From contig JAISPH010000101.1 in the NCBI GenBank assembly GCA_031275035.1, positions 1-14,829 on the forward strand: a stretch of DNA of 14,829 nucleotides, written 5' to 3'. The notes under the pieces are model-generated. The model was given only the letters and a program-made list of their open reading frames with translations, was not told the origin of the DNA and ran no database searches. Source of the DNA: Treponema sp. (GTDB lineage: Bacteria > Spirochaetota > Spirochaetia > Treponematales > Breznakiellaceae). Position numbers and translations under genes: made by a program. Positions 14,571 to 14,829 of this stretch are shown here, piece by piece (the first letter of the stretch is position 1; each line of letters opens with the position of its first letter).

Positions 14571-14829
14571 AGTTCTCCTCCTCTCTTTTTATTAAGTCCC
14601 GGAAAACCGGATCCGGGGCAGGCGTTCCCCGCCGGGAACGGACCTTCTCTTCTGTCAGGCGGCCTCATCGCCGCCGGTCCACTCGAAAGCGGCGCCGCGT
14701 GCCGCCGGTAAGCTCTTCTTCCGCCGGCTGCGGCGGCCTCCCCGGATTCCCGGGAAACAGACTCAGATTCCTGGGAAAACATTCCAGATTCCGCGGAATA
14801 TACGCCATTCAACGGGGAAAAATAGTTAT
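14567..14829 (-). other. open reading frame running off the right edge, heptapeptide repeats at its start
   Basis: A frame is open from the window edge down to a TGA that overlaps the lipoprotein ATG (ATGA). Near the edge it reads YFSPLNG, VYSAESG, MFSQESE and SVSRESG, four units of a seven-residue repeat. The remaining part is Arg/Pro/Gly/Ala-rich and does not look like a folded protein. It could be the tail of a gene lying outside the window, or a chance frame through a regulatory spacer. Confidence 0.3.
14745..14798. repeat. three GATTCC-N2-GGAA palindromic boxes at exact 21-bp spacing
   Basis: Near-identical palindromes GATTCCCGGGAA (14745-14756), GATTCCTGGGAA (14766-14777) and GATTCCGCGGAA (14787-14798) begin exactly 21 bp apart. 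A degenerate fourth half-site, GGAA at 14816-14819, keeps the same phase. Twenty-one bases is two helical turns, as in arrays of protein-binding sites, and also seven codons, as in a coding repeat. Confidence 0.7.

Noticed and set aside
1..14829. CRISPR array, tRNA, rRNA, phage or defence-system genes
   Set aside because: No regularly spaced direct repeats with variable spacers, no cloverleaf-like sequence, and no transposase, integrase, nuclease-toxin or phage structural motifs were seen in the translated frames.

Overview
This is an ordinary-looking stretch of a spirochaete chromosome, most likely a GC-rich treponeme of the termite-gut/Breznakiellaceae type. I infer this from the proteins: a PlzA-like PilZ protein followed by a TPR protein, several lipoproteins with relaxed spirochaetal lipoboxes, and conserved proteins without recognisable domains. 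The DNA is clearly above 50% G+C, with abundant CCGG, GCC and CGG. No tRNA, rRNA, CRISPR array, transposase, integrase or phage gene was seen.

Layout. (i) 95-3661, minus strand: three co-oriented genes in transcription order, a 459-aa helical protein of unknown function, an OppA-type solute-binding lipoprotein, and a small coiled-coil protein whose start lies inside the preceding gene. (ii) 3764-5126, plus strand: a putative lipoprotein of unknown function, followed by the frameshifted and truncated relic of a UbiA/decaprenyl-phosphate phosphoribosyltransferase-like membrane protein, then a short spacer packed with palindromes. (iii) 5127-6653: radC (minus) divergent from a GH73-type glucosaminidase lipoprotein (plus). 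(iv) 6666-8060: a 199-aa unknown protein (minus) divergent from a YfcE/MJ0936-type metallophosphoesterase (plus). The 48-bp gap between them holds a perfect 9-bp-arm palindrome overlapping promoter-like boxes. (v) 8106-10303, plus: PilZ c-di-GMP receptor and TPR protein joined by a 4-bp ATGA overlap. (vi) 10289-11878, minus: a short RecQ-family helicase with an insertion before Walker A. (vii) 11879-12224: about 350 bp without a convincing gene, unusually rich in inverted repeats. (viii) 12225-14570, minus: a lipoprotein and then a secreted S1C (HtrA-like) protease fused to a C-terminal region that looks like an outer-membrane beta-barrel. (ix) The right edge carries three palindromic boxes spaced exactly 21 bp apart, inside a reading frame that runs off the window.

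How the genes work together. Most are housekeeping or envelope functions: peptide uptake, peptidoglycan remodelling, DNA repair/recombination, second-messenger reception and envelope proteolysis. I see no coherent new multi-gene system. The most unusual items are the protease-barrel fusion, the 21-bp phased repeats, the inverted-repeat-rich spacer at 11.9-12.2 kb, and the decayed UbiA-like gene between a tail-extended radC and an unknown lipoprotein. All calls were made by eye from the sequence, without database searches.
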